Assembly (NCBI GenBank): GCA_945859605.1
Contig: OX243811.1
Location: 30,841,453-30,905,452, forward strand
Origin: Lumbricus rubellus
Taxonomy: Eukaryota; Annelida; Clitellata; Crassiclitellata; Lumbricidae
Direction of reading: 5' to 3'
DNA length: 64,000 nucleotides
In this document: positions 51,101-61,276 of the stretch, piece by piece
Layout of the letters: every line of letters starts with the position of its first letter
How positions within the stretch are numbered: the first letter of the stretch is position 1
Notes under the pieces: generated by a model
What the model was told of the DNA's origin: nothing
Seen by the model: only the letters and a program-made list of their open reading frames with translations
Database searches by the model: none
Made by a program: the position numbers and the translations under genes

Positions 51101-54100
51101 GTTGGCCACTCATTCAATATACATGCGCGATATTCTGCGTGCCGAATATTCTTTTTTACAAATCCGCGCTGAATGCCCTTAGCCGTTTTCTTCTCCTTGT
51201 TATTCGGCAACAACAAACTATACATTTTAGCCCGCAACCCACAAAATTCCAAGACAGCATCGCCATTGCACTCGTCCTTAAATTTGCCAATTACCTTTGC
51301 GTTGGTGCGGCTGTGAAGGAAGTGCCCACAGGGGTAATCAGAAGTGTCGTACTCGTCTAAATTTTGCCGCATGTCTTTGTATACGTCGTCTGTTTGTATG
51401 TGGTAACATAGGCTGTCTGTGTCCGTAAATAGGAGCTTGCAAGCCTTTCCATAAAGGGGAATTATGTTTTCGTAGTGGAATTCATACATTTTTAGTTTTG
51501 ATATGTCCAAAATGCACATGCCAGCATAGAGTGGTTTGTTCAAAAAGACGTTTGAATTTGTTAATTTTATAACAGTCAAATCTTCGTTTATTATAGTATA
51601 CGATTCGAAATTTGGACGGGCCACAAATCTTTTCGCGCGCTTTCCACTCATTACAAGCTTGATGTTGACATGTTTTCTGTTATTTTGCATTGTTTTGCCG
51701 TATATAGAATTGTTCATCAATTTGAAGAGGTCTTTTTCGAATGAAGATTTGGCCACCTGCCGTTTGGACGTGTTGAAGTCGATGTATGTTTTCAACCATC
51801 GACTCTGACGAAACTCGAGAATTTGGTTAATTTTGGTCAATTTCATGCCCATTTTTAGATAGAATTGTAAATTTCGGTAATGTACAACGTATTGGGTCTT
51901 TGGCATCAAGTTGGGCACCAACTTTTCGATTCCGGCGCCAATTTTGCCCGAAATTTTCTGCGAAACGGACTTTGCGTAAGGAGATATCATCTCCTGTCGT
52001 ATGTGCAGTGTCTCGGGAGCGAGGGGGTAGTCGTTGTGTGCGTCGTGGAGATGCGGTGGATACTCCAAGTCCACGTCCAACAGATATCCCAAGTCATCGT
52101 CGGTCTGTTTAGAGTCCAAGTCAAAATTTTCAATTTCGTCCGTCTCTAAGAATCTAAATTTGCCGGTTGGGAGCGGTTCGGACATTGCGTAACCGTACAA
52201 ATTATTACAGTCCAAATACATTATGTAGCTATTTGGAATGTCAGGATCGTATCCTTGTGCGAGATACGGGTTATTGGACTTTGCGTATCGATTAGAAATC
52301 ATTGATACGCCGCCTCTCATCCCCCGCTCCACAAAAAGATAAATGTCTGGGTCTGTTATGAGTTCCAACTCCACATTAGTCATTCGTAAACATGCGTCGA
52401 AGCTGAGTCCTGGGCTGCTGTAATAGTGAAGAGGATCTAATTTGTAAAAGTCCAGCGACATGGCACGAAAAGATTCAAATACGTCGGCAAGTAATACTAC
52501 GTCTGTCTGCAGGTACAAGTCATGATAGTCTTGGAGCGTCTGCATGTTAAAAGTCTGCCAAATGTTTTGTGCATAGTCGTAGTCGTCTTGGGGAATGTCC
52601 TCGTCGGTCAGTTTGCTATAGAAGCAGCCTTTGGGTGGCAGAGTCCTTTCGGTCATTCTGCCGGCCGATGTCATATATTCGTAGGGAAATACCCCCTTAC
52701 GCAAAAGCAATTTGTATTCGATCGGAAAAAGCCGCCGCAAATGGTTGAATTTGGAGTCGTCCTCTTTTGCCAAATTCTTCACCAACACGTCCAAACCGCA
52801 GTTTAGAAATTGAAGGGAATCCAAAAAGCGAATATTATTAACTTCAAAAGACAAGTATTTCTCCATATTAGTGGCAATGACGCTAATTTCCTGGCTTGCA
52901 AACTCCTTCGTCATATGCTTGAGTATGAGATGGGAGTCGTAACCCTTAAGATTGTGGAACACGACTGGAAGAAGGTAATTTGCAGTTTTGCCTTTCTTAG
53001 ATTTTGTAGGCTTGCGAAACTTCATCTTTAGGTTGCAAGGAGAACAGAGTACAGAAACAAAGTTACCAGTCACGTGACAGTGGTGTCGAACTTTGTTTTG
53101 AGAAGTCAAAGGTGTAGAGCAAGACGGGCATGCATTACAAGAATCAAAGTCTAATCTTTGTTGCTGCGTAAGAGGCTTCATGGGCATGTTGGTGGAAAGT
53201 ATTTTGTTAATGCGAGTCTGCTCAGATTTTACGTGTGAAAAGAAGTGCTGCATAACGTCAGGGCCCGAATAGATGTAAGGCTTGTTGTCGTTCAAGTGCG
53301 GAAAAGAAGAAACGGTGAAGCAGCAGAATCCACTAGGCGTGTGTGTATCAAGAATTTTGGTTGCCTTGTCGTTGGAAGTAGAGTCGTTTGGAGCCAAAAA
53401 CGACTCAAAGTCAGAATACAGGACGTACGGCAGTGGCATTTCATGCTGTGTGTTTGAAAATTGTAATTTAGAATTTTCTGGAGTTGGGTAGCGCACGGAC
53501 TGAAGGCCATGTTTGCCACATACCTCCATGTGTGTGTGTTTGATTGCAGCAGTTGTAAAGCAGCATAGACAGTACGGACAAGGGAAAGATCTTCCATCGT
53601 GAGAATTTCGACTGCTTAAGAGCGATGAAAGGTTGCGCACTGTGATGTAATGTCGCTTGTCCCCAGCATCAAGCAACAAAAGATTGGCAATGTGTTTCCT
53701 ACCCCTGTGAGCACTGGCATAGAGAGGGGTAAAGGTCTTGTCATCCGGATTTGAGTACATTACATTGACAGAATAGCTAGGATTGAGAACTTCAAAAAGC
53801 GGAATTTGCTCTATTGTCATTGGAAATTTTAGGCCATCAGTTTCAAGCTCCTTAATATATGGTTTGTATTTGTTGACTCGGCAGGCATTATCTTTTTCAT
53901 GATGTGAAACTGCAAGCACACTGTACAGAAAGCAGAATTCGTCCTCGTTTTGAATGTTTAGAGTAGCTCGCTTATTTGCAATATATTGCGGAGTAGGGAT
54001 ATAGCTGGAAGCGCCTACTGGGTCGAATACTGCATTACAAATTTTAAAGTCCACCACGCCATTTACCGTCCAGCCGGAGCTTTGGCTTGTAAAGGTGTCG

Positions 54101-57100
54101 ACAAGTTCGTCGATTCGGTGTACGGCATCTTGTAGTTGGTCTGCAATCTGTGATGGATGCGTGAGCGTTGCCGGCACGGACTTGAAATAGCCGACCGTCT
54201 GCGCTTCCCCGTCTGGCGTAGTTCGCTTGAAGTCCACGTCGACCGCCACGTACCATTTCACCGGCCTACAGAAACAGAGTGCAATATTTTTTTTTTGAGT
54301 ATAACACGCACTTCGTATATACCACGCACGCAGCAAAATGCCCAAGTCCGAATGTTGCTGTGAAAATTTATCACTGTACAAACACAGAATTGCTCCAATG
54401 TACAATTACAAAAATTTGTCTAAGGCCAAACAACATGCAGAATTTTCTAAGTCCAAACAATGTGCAAGAGCAAAATTTTCTAAGTACAAAATACAAGAGC
54501 AGAATTTGTACTTACCCTTCATCTCTGAATGTGTCTTCCAGAGTGTTGACGATGCGTGACGATTCCGTCAGCAGCATGTTATGGACGTCAGTTGTCTGCG
54601 GCGCTGGAAACGAGACGTCTATGAATGTATTTTGAGCTGAACTGCGGACGGCCGGGTTGGTTTGCTTCTTGAAGCACGTGACACAGAGGGCTTGTCCGGT
54701 CCTGAAGAAGCGCGAAGGTCGTCGGTTCTTACATTGAGGACACTCTCTTCGCAGCATGCAGACTTCACACAGGCCGTTCGTCAAGTTGGTTGCTTTGTAC
54801 GATCGACAGGAGTCACATCGATCTAAAGAATACCAATAAATTACAAAGGGCGTTAAAGAATGCAACATATTCTCAAAAATAAAGTCAAAGACTGCTAAAG
54901 TTCGAATACTGTATACAGAAAATATAGTGTTGAAAGTTGGTATGATGTGAAAGCTCGCATGCGCAATGTAAAAATTTGTAAAGGCACCAACGACTACCCC
55001 CTCGCTCCCGAGACACTGCACATACGACAGGAGATGATATCTCCTTACGCAAAGTCCGTTTCGCAGAAAATTTCGGGCAAAATTGGCGCCGGAGTCGAAA
55101 AGTTGGTGCCCAACTTGATGCCAAAGACCCAATACGTTGTACATTACCGAAATTTACAATTCTATCTAAAAATGGGCATGAAATTGACCAAAATTAACCA
55201 AATTCTCGAGTTTCGTCAGAGTCGATGGTTGAAAACATACATCGACTTCAACACGTCCAAACGGCAGGTGGCCAAATCTTCATTCGAAAAAGACCTCTTC
55301 AAATTGATGAACAATTCTATATACGGCAAAACAATGCAAAATAACAGAAAACATGTCAACATCAAGCTTGTAATGAGTGGAAAGCGCGCGAAAAGATTTG
55401 TGGCCCGTCCAAATTTCGAATCGTATACTATAATAAACGAAGATTTGACTGTTATAAAATTAACAAATTCAAACGTCTTTTTGAACAAACCACTCTATGC
55501 TGGCATGTGCATTTTGGACATATCAAAACTAAAAATGTATGAATTCCACTACGAAAACATAATTCCCCTTTATGGAAAGGCTTGCAAGCTCCTATTTACG
55601 GACACAGACAGCCTATGTTACCACATACAAACAGACGACGTATACAAAGACATGCGGCAAAATTTAGACGAGTACGACACTTCTGATTACCCCTGTGGGC
55701 ACTTCCTTCACAGCCGCACCAACGCAAAGGTAATTGGCAAATTTAAGGACGAGTGCAATGGCGATGCTGTCTTGGAATTTTGTGGGTTGCGGGCTAAAAT
55801 GTATAGTTTGTTGTTGCCGAATAACAAGGAGAAGAAAACGGCTAAGGGCATTCAGCGCGGATTTGTAAAAAAGAATATTCGGCACGCAGAATATCGCGCA
55901 TGTATATTGAATGAGTGGCCAACAAGTTCCAAATTCTGTGCTATACGAAGCACAAAGCACGAACTACACACTGTAGAGTTAAGGAAGGCAGCACTTTCGC
56001 CCTATGACGATAAGAGATACTTGCTAAATTCGTCTGAATCTTTGTCGTATGGGCATGTAAATATACCTGTAAATACTTTGTAATGAACATTCAAAATTCT
56101 CGAAAAGACATTGTAAAATATTAAAGTTATTGCATAATTTTGTGAAGTGTTGTGAAATTGTTGAAGAAATAAAGTTTGTGTTGGAAGAAAAAATTTGTCA
56201 ACCCACTGTGTTTGTTGTTTCATACTTATTTTAATTTCCTACTAGCATTGGCGCTTACCTATTGGTCATATATTCCTGGGCTAGTAAGATTCTCGCTCGC
56301 TGATTGGCCGCAGCTTCCTGGACTAGCAAGGTTCTCGCTCGCTGATTGGTCGCCGCTTCCTGGGCTAGCAAGGTTCTCGCTCGCTGATTGGCCGCAGCAT
56401 TTCAGGTTCTCGCACTTCCGGTTCCGGCACTTCCGATTCCGACACTTCCGGTTCCGGCGCTTCCGGTTCCCGCGCTTCCGGTTCCGGCGCTTCCGGTTCC
56501 CGCGCTTCCGGTTCCCGCGCTTTCGGTTCCCGCGCTTCCGGTTCCCGCGCTTGCGGACCCCGCGCTTCCGGTTCCCGCGCTTGCGGACCCCGCGGGGCGG
56601 GGCGGGGCGGGGCGGGGAGGGGCCCTGTAGCGCTGCTAATTAGGGTTGACTATTACACTAATTAACATAATTACCTAATTAATTTACTAATTATTTTACT
56701 AATTAATATAATTACTAATTAATATGACCTAATTATTATAATAGGCTAATTACCATAATTAATTTGACCTAATTACCTTAATTAGTTACCTTAACTAATT
56801 ATTAATAATAATTAACTAATTACTAATTAATTACTAGTTAGTAATAATACTTAACTGATTCAGCTCTGTCTATATTTGACTACTGATGTCTATTTAATTC
56901 TACGCTTCTGCTCTTCAGGTGGACGATTCGGCGACCTTCCCGGAGATTGACGATCTCATCAGCCACTTCTCAGATATTGCTCACGAAGGTATAACACATA
57001 CACAGCTAATGATAGGCCTAGTATACATAGCCTAGCATAAAAGTTGCCACAGTTTGTATCATAGACTTACATACAGTATAAGCCTACAAAAAATGCGAAG

Positions 57101-58877
57101 ACCTTCACATGGGCGCGCCGCGCCCGCAGAAAGTTTTGCAGGAGGGGCAAAACACGATGGTCAACGTTAAAAATGTTTTAGCAGGAGGTCAAAAAATGCA
57201 AAGCCGGGAGTTAAGAACATGCATGGGTATTTTTCACAGAGGTTTCTTGATGTAAATTTCTCAGTTTCCCTTTTTAAAATTTCTAATTTGAATTGTTTCT
57301 TTTTGCAAGAAAATTTGTTTAAAAAATCGAAAAGTATTAGTTAAAAGTAGGCTTTTAAATTCTCTAATGCGAAATAATTTGTTATAGCCTAAATCCCAAA
57401 AGTAGTAGAGAGAAAATAAGTTTCAATTTTCCAGGGGGGGGGGAAGTGCCCCCCCCTTGCCCATATATGTGCGGGCGCCCATGGACCTTCATGTAATCTT
57501 TTCCTCCTTATATCTTTTACTTCTTCATTAATTTTGTCTCTTTTTTACTCTGCTCCTTTTCTCTTCCGCGTTTCACTTCATCATGTTTTCACACGAATAG
57601 GCCTAGTTTCTTCGCATTCTTTGCGTGATTCCACAACGCCTCTTCGAAGCATATATAGGCCTACTTTCTTTTGTTTCCTCGTATATTTTATCTATGCCTT
57701 TTCTTTATAAACTTCTTCTGCTCTTTCTCTTCGTCTTCTGCGTGTACCTTCTACAGCCTGAACGTCATTAAGCTATTTGTCAATAATTCATTTTTGCTTA
57801 ATTTAAAGTTAATCCGTTAAACTGTCCAACAACCCAGCTTACATCTGGAAACCAGTTCCTAAGTTCCAATCCTAGTGGTAAGCAATTCTAAGGTTCAGAG
57901 CATTTATGTCGTGCCATCTTCAGCGTTAGCCTACCGGTACATTTAAACTGGACTACTTGAGGAGCACACGACGTCATTTAATTTCATGTATTTCTCTGAC
58001 GTAAACAGGTGACACGACGACAATGTCTCCGTTTCGCATTCAATCTCTACTTCCGGCTTCGAACGAGGACTACTTTCGGTATCGTGGCAGCCTAACAACA
58101 CCCCCGTGCTACGAAAGCGTCACATGGTCCGTCTTCAGATCGCCGGTCAAAATCACGACCGAACAGGTGCGAACGCTCATTTTTATCGTCTTGTTGTAAC
58201 ATGTAGCCTACATGTGAAGCAAAACGGAGCAGAAGCCTTTGTGGACTTCCGTGCCATGTTTATCTGACTAAACGCTAAACAGGCGTCTGGAAAGTCCAGT
58301 CCTATAAGTTATAACTCCTATTGCTGTCTATTGGTTTATAAATATGGTTAGTAGTTAAGTAGACAATCAGGTTTTTATGAGCGAGAAAACTCTCTGTTTA
58401 CCAAATTATTTAATAAGTCGATGCAGTGAAATGCTGCGGTCAATGAAGAAAAGCCCAAACCTGTCCGTAGCATTTGGACTTGAGACGCTCAGGATTGAAC
58501 AGAGTTCGAAGAAAAGTATTAGGTTTGTAAAGTTTGTTTTTAGCTGACTGACGATCACAAAGATCTTCAAATAATAATACAGCATTCGCAGAAGGCCTAT
58601 AGCATAATTATTATCCGATACCGTCATGAGAAATTCTGCCAAAAATTTTGCAAAATGTTTACTTGCTTAGTAGCAATGCGGGCGAATGGACCGGTGCATG
58701 GTGTAGGCCTATGTTTACTGTGGACATTTCTAAAAGTGGTTATACTATTTGTTTCGACAGATAAAGAACTTTCGAGCTCTCCATTCGAACCTTTCTGGGG
58801 ACCCTGACGAGGCCCTCGTCAACAACGCCAGACCGATCCAACCTCTGAATGGTAGATCCGTCTTAAGCAGCGTCTAG
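39160..58877 (+). CDS. Secreted alpha-carbonic anhydrase
   Basis: Eight exons: 39160-39271, 40208-40231 (24-nt microexon), 44140-44307, 44994-45145, 48003-48098, 56919-56988, 58009-58166 and 58761-58877. They total 897 nt, all phases agree, and give 298 aa. It catalyses CO2 hydration to bicarbonate. Residues: signal peptide 1-36 with a poly-Ala start; [19 protein letters not shown]; proton shuttle His100 (NNGHS); zinc ligands His129 and His131 (FHFHWG) and His154 (IHLVHYN); Glu141 (SEH); Thr237 ([13 protein letters not shown]). Cys57 and Cys241 match the conserved disulfide of extracellular family members. All catalytic residues are present and there is no membrane anchor or GPI-like tail, so an active secreted enzyme is expected. 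In a marine animal a role in biomineralisation or acid-base control is possible (inference). Introns 2, 4 and 5 are full of transposons. Confidence 0.92.
41013..42932. mobile_element. Foldback element B with repeat-built arms, inside A
   Basis: Ends GGTTTACTGTCAATACCGCG and CGCGGTATTGACCGGATACC. Target duplication GGGCAAAAC (9 bp; 41004-41012, 42933-42941), confirmed by the uninterrupted relative of A at 57140. The arms start with 14-15-bp units (ACACAATACCGCGC) and continue with units of about 70 bp (AATCCAGCTTCTATTTC), mirrored in the other arm. No gene. Superfamily unclear: 9 bp would suit a Mutator-like element, 8 bp (GGCAAAAC) others. Confidence 0.8.
41110..42288. mobile_element. hAT-like element C, copy 1 (inside the left arm of B)
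   Basis: Ends CAGTGGCGGCGCAAGC and TAGCGCCGCCACTG, duplication CGCGCATG (41102-41109, 42289-42296). 1179 bp. It has an internal tandem duplication of about 100 bp (AATTTGTCTAAGTACAACGG start, twice) that copy 2 lacks. GGCAGGTC and its complement recur near the ends. No transposase frame. Confidence 0.9.
44365..44600 (-). mobile_element. Reversed SINE-like element
   Basis: GAGAATTTATGCAGCGCC, CTATTCAGAG, then a body with GGAGTTCATTCCACG and AAAAACGCGGTGCTGG, resembling the copies at 1206 and 10020. It lies in intron 3 of the carbonic anhydrase gene. Confidence 0.45.
45400..45571 (+). mobile_element. CR1/L2-like LINE 3' fragment, target of element E
   Basis: Codons resembling LKTFFPS and HWDRA lead into AGCGGCGCTATAGAAATT. 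Element E is inserted at CTAATTAG just after this tail. Confidence 0.5.
46074..47176. mobile_element. hAT-like element C, copy 2
   Basis: Ends CAGTGGCGGCGCCAGC and TAGCGCCGCCACTG. Perfect duplication GTTAACTG (46066-46073, 47177-47184). 1103 bp, very similar to copy 1 at 41110-42288. Differences include short insertions GGCCTA, TAGCCTA, ACGAC and ATTAA. Confidence 0.9.
47192..47326. mobile_element. hAT-like MITE G (135 bp)
   Basis: Ends CATAGGCGTACGAG and CTCCCGTACGCTTATG, perfect duplication GTCTCTAG (47184-47191, 47327-47334). It contains a C17-like run. Its target lies directly beside the right duplication of C2. Confidence 0.85.
47827..47963. repeat. (AGG)n(AAG)n purine tract near a splice acceptor
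   Basis: About 135 nt of pure purine on the coding strand end 39 bp before exon 5 of the carbonic anhydrase gene. Long polypurine mirror tracts can form triplex DNA and displace the usual pyrimidine-rich acceptor region. Confidence 0.85.
48112..48351 (+). repeat. 79-bp tandem repeat, three copies
   Basis: CATCCTATGCGAATGTAAAT..AATCACTTATTGTTTGGA three times. Copies 2 and 3 are nearly identical and copy 1 differs slightly. Intron 5 of the carbonic anhydrase gene. Confidence 0.9.
48617..49788. mobile_element. Palindromic mariner-like MITE (1172 bp)
   Basis: Ends CAGGGTGGGCCAAAAAAAG and ATGGCCCACCCTG, flanked by TA on both sides. Long subterminal inverted blocks repeat TTTTTTGACGATTCAAAAACG and ACTTTTGTTGTGT. 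No transposase frame is recognised. It lies in intron 5 of the carbonic anhydrase gene. Confidence 0.8.
50140..52036 (+). repeat. Polinton left inverted arm (1897 bp)
   Basis: Inverted copy of 54988-56884, equal in length to the base. I noticed one substitution (ATC versus GTC codon in the polymerase). From outside in it holds an AT-rich (TAATTAG)n part, a GC-rich minisatellite, CCAAT-rich repeats and the C-terminal part of the polymerase gene. Confidence 0.9.
50396..50760 (+). repeat. GC-rich minisatellite and CCAAT repeats of the Polinton arm
   Basis: A GCCCC array (GC boxes) is followed by 15-bp units (GGAACCGGAAGCGCG) and then three units of about 41 bp with CCAATCAGCGAGCGAGAA. GC boxes plus CCAAT boxes look like promoter elements. 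The same array is mirrored at about 56264-56628, so both arms could drive transcription. Promoter use is inference. Confidence 0.65.
50941..54822 (-). CDS. Polinton protein-primed DNA polymerase B, 5' part missing
   Basis: Two exons: 54516-54822 and 50941-54265, phase-consistent across a GT..AG intron. The first gives a Cys-rich zinc-binding-like stretch ([25 protein letters not shown]). The second, about 1108 codons, has a zinc-finger motif (CPYCLCCF), 3'-5' exonuclease motifs ([24 protein letters not shown]) and polymerase motifs A ([12 protein letters not shown]), B ([11 protein letters not shown]) and C (FTDTDSL). All catalytic acids are present and the frame is intact to the stop at 50941. 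Upstream of 54822 an acceptor site shows that at least one more exon is needed, but the right inverted arm begins at 54988, so the 5' end is lost. Family role: replication of the Polinton by protein priming. Confidence 0.88.
54988..56083 (+). pseudogene. Second copy of the polymerase B C-terminal part (right arm)
   Basis: A frame of about 365 codons, open to the stop at 56083, repeats the C-terminal third of the polymerase, with motifs B and C ([18 protein letters not shown]) but without motif A or the exonuclease. It is an arm copy, not a separate gene. The open frame continues slightly upstream to 54947 by chance. Confidence 0.85.
54988..56884 (-). repeat. Polinton right inverted arm (1897 bp)
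   Basis: Mirror of 50140-52036. Similarity stops sharply at GACTACCCCC/CAACGA (54988), where the left arm continues into the polymerase gene. Confidence 0.9.
57108..57483. mobile_element. hAT-like MITE, family A (376 bp)
   Basis: Ends CATGGGCGCGCCGCGCCCG and CGGGCGCCCATG. Perfect duplication GACCTTCA (57100-57107, 57484-57491). It is the uninterrupted relative that shows where B entered element A at 41013. Intron 6 of the carbonic anhydrase gene. Confidence 0.9.
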
Positions 58878-60897
58878 AGGATTGATCATCCACGAAATAA
58901 ACTGTGGGCCAACCATTCATCATGAATTTTGGAAGGCGGGCTTAACAGCCAAACTATTACTATTTATAGGCCTACTAATAAAATATACATTATGTTCGTT
59001 ACTCCATCTGCAATTTATGTTTTCTACCTTACGAAATCCTGTTAACTGACCAAAATAAATCATGACATTGTATAGGGTAATTTCCAATAAAAAGTTTTGT
59101 TAAGACTTATGCTGCTCAGTGCTCAATCAAGTGGATATCCACTTCAAGTAATTGCTTGCTTGGCAAGTTGCTTGTACTTAAGTCCTAATTAGTGATCATC
59201 GCTCTATATTAAAAGATTTAATTTGTTTAAATATTAACATTTTAGCATTCAGAAATAAGAATCCGTCAGAAGCAATGTAATATATATGCGCTCTAAACTG
59301 GTTCCCGTAGCCGACGTGATCCGTCGCCGCTATAGCTTCAAGTGGATACCAGTCTCTAAGCTATCAACTGATAGCAAGCTCGCGACTTAGCATTTTGCTT
59401 AATGTTTCAATTATTATCTCCGAGTTAGTTTCAGTTTTCGACAAAGACATCAGCAACAGGACAGAAGCAATACCTGCCTATAAGATGGAGTCAAAATGCA
59501 ATAGGGCCTACACTAGCAATCTATATGTCAGGGAACCACCCCCACCCACCCTCCCCCGTTGCAATCGCCGGTCTTGCTACCTGCGTGAGTGGTGGACTGT
59601 GGTTGTGTTGGTGGTGGTGGTGGTGGTGGTGGTGGTGGTGGTGGTGGTGGTGGTGGTGGTGGTGGTGGTGGTGGTGGTGGTGGTAGTGGTGGTGGTGGTG
59701 TCCGTCAAATCGCACTCCGTCAAATCGCACGATGACATACAAGCGTGCCAGTCATAAGCTGTAGGCCTACTGTAACACAACCAGCATCAAGCGAGTGCAA
59801 ACCCTCGTTTATCGCCTATATACTCAAAATTCAGATATTGTTCCATAAATTCCATAAATTTAAGAACTCTTACAGGAATACGCTGTTCAATCAATCAATC
59901 AATCAGAATTTATATAGCGCCCCTCAAAGGTACCTACTCAGAGGCATTTAAAACGAAACTCAAATACGGTTGAGTTTAGTAGGCCTACGCCCAAAATCCA
60001 GATGTTTCCGGTTCAAGTAGCCTACAATTTAGCAAACAGACCAGATGCATCTGATTGAGTTAAAGGTTCTTCTAGGTTCATGATAATTAGAACTGCTATA
60101 AATTATAGTCAAGAGGAATGTCTCTCAGAACTGTTAATTAGATCAGTGTTTCAAAATATATAAAATTTTCACGTCACTTGACCTGCATGCCCGGCAATAG
60201 AACGATAAACTATTCAAGTTCAAGTACCGTATAGACTATTTCGTCTTTATTATAGGGCCTACCCTAGCCTATATACATGTACGGTACCTACAAGTAACAA
60301 GTGTAACTGCATGGGTCGACAGAGCTTAGAAAAGTATGCATCGAGTAGGATATTAAAATTATTCTTCAAGTTACTGTTTGATATTTTTGTGCCGCTGATA
60401 TAACGTGTTTTTATTATTATTTTCCTATTTGACTCACCCTGATATTATTTACTTAGCTTTTTCTCACCTTTTCTTTGCTGAAACGTAGTGACATCAACGT
60501 CAGAATAAACTGTTCTTTCTCCTCCATCAATTTCGTTGGTTTAAGAATGCAGGATAGGTTAACAATCTTGCAGAATTTTTTCCGTATCATAACTGGCTCT
60601 CATTATAGGCCTACTACATGCTAACAGGGCTGTTTTAAAGGAATTTTTAGAACTGCACAACTCCTTATCGCAGGACAATGACCTTTTTTGCTAGTTTAAA
60701 CTGTACTTGTACATAGGCCTAAGTGTTTCTACAACTGCACATTTTGTGTACAACTGCACGTTAAAAATGCCCTGCGGCGATCGATTTATTTAGGCCACAA
60801 TTATTATAGCAGCAATTTTGTTTACTTCGGTTCAGATCAAGCGTCGCCTCCTAATGCAGCTCCGAGCAATAATAGCCTGTAATTAGAAAAATTATTC
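58878..60897. other. Region between the two carbonic anhydrase-type genes
   Basis: AATAAA at 58895-58900 is a likely poly(A) signal for the carbonic anhydrase gene. A reversed SINE-like tail with (AATC)n lies at 59884-60000 (TTTATATAGCGCCCCTCAAAGG, CTACTCAGAGGCATTT). Otherwise AT-rich DNA without recognised genes. Confidence 0.5.
59609..59698. repeat. (GGT)n microsatellite
   Basis: About 30 units with one AGT change, downstream of the carbonic anhydrase gene. Gives spurious poly-Val, poly-His and poly-Thr frames. Confidence 0.9.
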
Positions 60898-61276
60898 TTA
60901 ACCCTCGGGCCTCCAAGTGGGAGGGGGTGGTATCCAACCCCCTTGGTTTTTCCCAAATAATACTTGTTTTGTTTGGAATAAAAAATTTGACATTTTACGT
61001 AGCTGAAGAGAGTTCATTGACACAAAGTTTGAGCTAAAATGTGTGATGATACATTGATACCCCATTCCATTCAAACGTTATACCCAATTTAGCCTACCTG
61101 AGGTTCCAGAGGGTGCACACCACCTCCCCCCATAGATTATCAACTATATCTTATTCGTCATTTAATAGGAAGATACACAAATTATACCATTCTATAGAGG
61201 ATATGTGGGGCTACATATCCATGCTCATTGAGTTGCCTTTCGACAACACGAAGTGTTCAAAATAAATTAAAATATA

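Larger units (their letters stand above)
50140..56884. mobile_element. Polinton/Maverick element reduced to polymerase B with 1.9-kb inverted arms
   Basis: Termini AGTAGTCAAATATAG and CTATATTTGACTACT, with a perfect 6-bp duplication GATGTC (50134-50139, 56885-56890). AG..CT ends and a 6-bp duplication are Polinton hallmarks. Length 6745 bp, against the 15-20 kb usual for complete members. The only recognisable gene is a DNA polymerase B. No integrase, packaging ATPase, protease or capsid frame is present. It is antisense to the carbonic anhydrase gene in intron 5, ending 34 bp before exon 6. No TAGGCCTA occurs in it and the arms are nearly identical, both suggesting recent insertion or gene conversion. 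Confidence 0.92.

Noticed and set aside
51064..53031. Several + strand frames of 70-100 codons
   Set aside because: Shadows of the polymerase B gene on the opposite strand.
56176..56643. 155-codon frame with FRFR repeats (and its mirror at 50381-50848)
   Set aside because: Translation of the Polinton arm minisatellite; both copies are inverted arms and no family is recognised.
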